8,840 bases of DNA, from assembly GCA_026998145.1 (NCBI GenBank), contig JALTRC010000475.1, positions 1 through 8,840 of the forward strand, given 5' to 3'. The notes beneath the pieces are model-generated. The model made no database searches, was not told the origin of the DNA, and worked only from the letters and a program-made list of their open reading frames with translations. Both the position numbers and the translations under genes were made by a program. Source of the DNA: Gammaproteobacteria bacterium (GTDB lineage Bacteria > Pseudomonadota > Gammaproteobacteria > SZUA-229). Positions 6,725 through 8,840 of the stretch are shown piece after piece; position 1 is the stretch's first letter; the number at the start of each line of letters is the position of its first letter.

Positions 6725-6875
6725 GGGGAAAGCTTTGACGCAAAGGCGCTAAGGCGCAAAGAAAAACAGTGACCTGAGTATAATTTTTACAGGGTGTTGT
6801 GAATCATAGAAAACGCTGAATATAAATAATGACATTCCTTTGCGTTCTCCGCGTCTTTGCGTCAAAGCTTTCCCC
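6725..6875. repeat. 151-bp element with 21-bp perfect terminal inverted repeats
   Basis: The outer 21 bases, 6725-6745 and 6855-6875, are exact reverse complements (outer end GGGGAAAGCTTTG). Further inward the arms still pair with small mismatches and one indel to about 6761 and 6838. Each arm is built from short units: ACGCAAAG, GCGCTAAG, GCGCAAAG on the left (6738-6761), and CTTTGCGT, a 9-base variant, CTTTGCGT on the right (6838-6862). The 76-base interior is AT-rich with no ORF. No clear target-site duplication flanks it. It resembles a MITE-like or palindromic intergenic repeat and directly abuts the 5' end of xseA, so xseA transcription must start within it, cross it, or start in the short gap beyond. 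Confidence 0.75.
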
Positions 6876-6894
6876 AGACAGCTTATACCCGCAC

Positions 6895-6926
6895 ATAAAA
6901 AAGCCAGGGCTATGAGTCCTGGCTGA
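6895..6926 (-). terminator. Rho-independent terminator of the SoxK-like lipoprotein gene
   Basis: On the minus strand AGCCAGG (6918-6924) pairs perfectly with CCTGGCT (6902-6908) around a 9-base loop, followed at once by TTTTTT (6897-6902). It lies about 50 bases downstream of the lipoprotein stop at 6975, so it ends that transcript and insulates xseA from it. A smaller GGGC/GCCC hairpin lies between the stop and the terminator. Confidence 0.85.
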
Positions 6927-6974
6927 TTTTCCGGGCCTTAGCCCTACGTTTGACCACGTATTCTTCAGAAAGTA

Positions 6975-7289
6975 TTACAGACGGGGGCCTGCATCCTTCT
7001 GCTCAATAGACTGGGCATAAGCCAGCTCACCCTGTTGTTTGGCTTTTAAGGCCAGCTTTAAAGCCTTGGCATAGTTGCCCGCTTTTGCCAGTTTGGCCGC
7101 TTTTTTCAGAATTTTTCCTGAATCGCGCCATTCATAGTTGACAGACCGGGCTTTCTGAATAGCTGCCTTCGCATCGCTCATGGCTTTTGTGTAGTCTTCA
7201 ACACTGACTGTTTTAGTTGCTGTTCCAGCACAGCCTGTTGCGATTAAGCCCGTAAGGATGAGGCCTAACAGGGGTTTTGCGTAGTTCAT
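6975..7289 (-). CDS. Small lipoprotein resembling SoxXA-binding protein (SoxK type)
   Basis: A 104-residue protein with a signal peptide (MNYAKPLLGLILTGLIATGC) whose Cys20 follows a lipobox-like Ala-Thr-Gly, so a lipid-anchored periplasmic protein is expected. The mature part is short and helical. It has EWRDSGKILKKAAKLAKAG (about 53-71) and then ALKLALKAKQQGELAYAQS (about 76-94), which resembles the C-terminal repeat-like helices I recall in SoxXA-binding proteins and in DUF4398-like lipoproteins. SoxK-type partners assist the SoxXA cytochrome in thiosulfate oxidation, but no sox gene is visible here, so that role is inferred from similarity only. The ATG at 7289 is chosen over the longer frame to 7394 because GAGG at 7297-7300 lies 7 bases upstream and the signal peptide then begins at residue 1. 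It ends in an intrinsic terminator and appears monocistronic. Confidence 0.75.
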   Translation of the reverse strand: MNYAKPLLGLILTGLIATGCAGTATKTVSVEDYTKAMSDAKAAIQKARSVNYEWRDSGKILKKAAKLAKAGNYAKALKLALKAKQQGELAYAQSIEQKDAGPRL

Positions 7290-7322
7290 AAGGAAACCTC
7301 TATAGTGGAGAAATATTGTTTT

Positions 7323-7350
7323 TTTATAGTTAAAACCAGTTACATTGTAA
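7323..7350 (-). promoter_or_regulatory. Candidate promoter of the SoxK-like lipoprotein gene
   Basis: On the minus strand TTACAA (7345-7350) is 16 bases from TATAAA (7323-7328). The -10 is good and the -35 is weak. A start near 7316 would give a leader of about 27 bases containing the GAGG ribosome-binding site. The rest of the gap to 7505 is AT-rich and should also hold the plus-strand promoter of the response regulator, but I found no convincing match there. Confidence 0.35.
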
Positions 7351-7505
7351 TCGGCGTTCAAAATAATATCTTTTGGTGGCATTGATTGCAACAAAATGCC
7401 TACTTAACCTGTCGTCTAAAATATGGCCTAAATCTATTAGGAAAAATTTATAAAACTGTTAAACTTCGCTGATTACGACGCATAGTGCATTCACAAGGGG
7501 GTGAA

Positions 7506-7940
7506 ATGAGAGACAAGCATATCCTGCTGGTTGAGGATAATCCGGATGATGAAGCGTTAACACTGCGAGCATTAAAGAAAAACAATATCTTAAATGAAGT
7601 GGTCGTCACCCGGGATGGAGCGGAAGCGCTGGATTATATGTTTGCTCAGGGCATTTATGCGGAGCGGGATATAAATGATTTGCCTGAAGTTATTCTACTG
7701 GATTTAAAACTGCCCAAAATAGACGGCCTGGAAGTACTGGAACGTCTACGCGCCCATGAGCATACCCGCCGCACGCCAATTGTTATCCTGACCACCTCTG
7801 TTGAAGAAAGTGATGTTGCCAGAAGTTATGAATCTGGTGCCAATAGCTATATTCAGAAACCGGTTGATTTTGATCAGTTTATGGAAGCTGTTCGCCAGTT
7901 AGGCATGTACTGGCTGCTGTTAAATCGTTCTGCCCCCTAG
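7506..7940 (+). CDS. Single-domain response regulator, Rcp1-like
   Basis: A 144-residue stand-alone receiver domain with no output domain, cytoplasmic. It has the acidic pair Glu10-Asp11 (ILLVEDNPDD), phospho-acceptor Asp66 (VILLDLKLPKIDGLEVL), Thr96/Thr97 and Lys118 (ANSYIQKPVDF). LDLKLPKIDGLEVL and the C-terminal QLGMYWLLLN are characteristic of the Rcp1 family, first known as partners of bacterial phytochromes and common next to hybrid histidine kinases. It probably accepts phosphate from a kinase not in this window. A GTG at 7485 would add seven residues, but the ATG at 7506 is preferred: it follows AAGGGGGTG (7495-7503), one mismatch from the ideal Shine-Dalgarno. The next gene begins 19 bases after its stop, so the two form one signalling unit. 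Confidence 0.93.
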   Translation: MRDKHILLVEDNPDDEALTLRALKKNNILNEVVVTRDGAEALDYMFAQGIYAERDINDLPEVILLDLKLPKIDGLEVLERLRAHEHTRRTPIVILTTSVEESDVARSYESGANSYIQKPVDFDQFMEAVRQLGMYWLLLNRSAP

Positions 7941-7959
7941 TTTGAGTTAGTTGTTTGTT

Positions 7960-8840
7960 ATGAAGCCAAATTTACGCATATTGCTGGTTGAAGACTCGGA
8001 AGATGATGCTTTTCTGCTGTTTCGTGAAATCAGGTCAGCTGGCTATGATATTGAATCATGCCGTGTGGAAACGGCTGCTGATCTGATTCAGTCATTAAAA
8101 GATGAAGACTGGGATATTGTAATTACCGATCACAACCTGCCCGGTTTTGATTCATCTGCGGCTCTGGCGATTGTGCGTGAGCATGATATTGATATGCCGG
8201 TGATTATTGTATCGGGCAGTATTGGTGAAGATATTGCCGTGGAGGCGATGAAATCCGGTGCCCATGATTACATTATGAAGGGGCATATGGCGCGTCTGGT
8301 GCCGGCGATCGAGCGGGAATTGCGGGAAGCCAAATCCCGTAAGGCCAGGCGCAAGGCTGAAGAAGCCATTCATCACATGGCTTTCCACGATATGCTGACC
8401 GGGCTGGTCAATCGGCACGAATTTGAACACCGCCTGCATGAACTGCTGGAACACGCCAAAAAAACAGATTCCATTCATGGTTTGCTCTATCTGGATCTGG
8501 ATCAGTTTAAAATTATTAATGATACCTGCGGCCATGTGGCCGGCGATGAATTGCTGCGCCAGCTTTCCCGGGTGCTACAGCATAATATTCGGGGCAAGGA
8601 TATTCTGGCCCGTCTGGGGGGCGATGAGTTTTGTGCCCTACTGGAAAACTGCCCCATGGAAAGGGCTCAGGTCATTGCCGAATCCCTGCGTAAAGCCATT
8701 AAGGAATTTCGCTTTGTCTGGGAAGAGCGGGTTTTTACAGTAGGTGTGAGTATCGGGGTTGTACCCATTACCGCCTCAGCGCCTGATGCCGGTGAGCTGC
8801 TCAGTAAGGCGGATCTGGCCTGCTATGCAGCCAAGGATAA
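7960..8840 (+). CDS. REC-GGDEF response regulator (diguanylate cyclase), C-terminus beyond the window
   Basis: A receiver-domain protein whose output makes or senses c-di-GMP. The 293 visible residues run off the right edge with no stop. The receiver (about 4-125) has Glu11-Asp12, phospho-acceptor Asp57 (DIVITDHNLPGF) and Lys107. A charged helix rich in Arg, Lys and Glu (about 117-137) links it directly to GGDEF without a PAS domain. The GGDEF domain begins near His138 (HHMAFHDMLTGLVNR), has DLDQFKIINDTCGHVAGDELL and an intact GGDEF at 220-224, so synthesis of c-di-GMP is possible. RGKD at 211-214, five residues before GGDEF, is an intact inhibitory I-site. The style of the GGDEF domain is often followed by an EAL domain, which cannot be seen here. 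No strong ribosome-binding site precedes the ATG, so coupling to the upstream regulator is likely. Confidence 0.92.
   Translation, partial: MKPNLRILLVEDSEDDAFLLFREIRSAGYDIESCRVETAADLIQSLKDEDWDIVITDHNLPGFDSSAALAIVREHDIDMPVIIVSGSIGEDIAVEAMKSGAHDYIMKGHMARLVPAIERELREAKSRKARRKAEEAIHHMAFHDMLTGLVNRHEFEHRLHELLEHAKKTDSIHGLLYLDLDQFKIINDTCGHVAGDELLRQLSRVLQHNIRGKDILARLGGDEFCALLENCPMERAQVIAESLRKAIKEFRFVWEERVFTVGVSIGVVPITASAPDAGELLSKADLACYAAKD

Noticed and set aside
6778..6783. TATAAT on the plus strand inside the 151-bp element as an outward promoter
   Set aside because: No -35 match at suitable spacing, and it would read into the convergent lipoprotein gene with nothing on the plus strand to express.
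7427..7441. CCTAA / TTAGG hairpin upstream of the response regulator as an operator
   Set aside because: Five-base arms in AT-rich sequence are expected by chance.

Overview
The window looks like chromosomal DNA of a free-living gammaproteobacterium. The protein sequences of DksA, GluQ, XseA and Acs are all close to the gammaproteobacterial forms I know. The dksA-gluQ adjacency is typical of that class, and GC content is intermediate. A small lipoprotein resembling SoxXA-binding (SoxK-type) proteins hints at a relative of sulfur oxidisers, but one gene does not settle the lifestyle.

Layout. From 1 to about 6690 everything reads on the minus strand. In transcription order this is: xseA (exonuclease VII large subunit), dksA (ppGpp-linked RNA polymerase factor), gluQ (glutamyl-queuosine tRNA-Asp synthetase), acs (acetyl-CoA synthetase), a class III adenylate cyclase with a membrane and SH3-like C-terminal half, a well-initiated 32-residue small ORF, and the first 33 codons of a membrane-anchored protein cut by the left edge. 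dksA and gluQ are 12 bases apart and probably cotranscribed. acs has its own candidate promoter and a Shine-Dalgarno site that fixes its start.

From 6690 to 6975 there is a 151-bp inverted-repeat element with no gene in it, then a clear intrinsic terminator for the minus-strand SoxK-like lipoprotein gene. About 215 bases upstream of that lipoprotein, and divergent from it, a plus-strand signalling pair begins: a stand-alone Rcp1-type response regulator, then a REC-GGDEF protein cut by the right edge.

Functional themes. Three nucleotide-signalling layers lie close together: cAMP (the cyclase next to acs), ppGpp (DksA) and c-di-GMP (the GGDEF protein). No shared circuit can be shown from sequence alone.

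Non-coding structure. Two intergenic gaps hold elements of the same design: short-period repeats (heptads in one, octads in the other) arranged as two facing arrays around a spacer. I found no recognisable transposase, tRNA, rRNA or CRISPR. The least explained items are the 32-residue ORF, the two inverted short-repeat arrays, and the cyclase, which has its output domain first and a Lys in place of the usual transition-state Arg.
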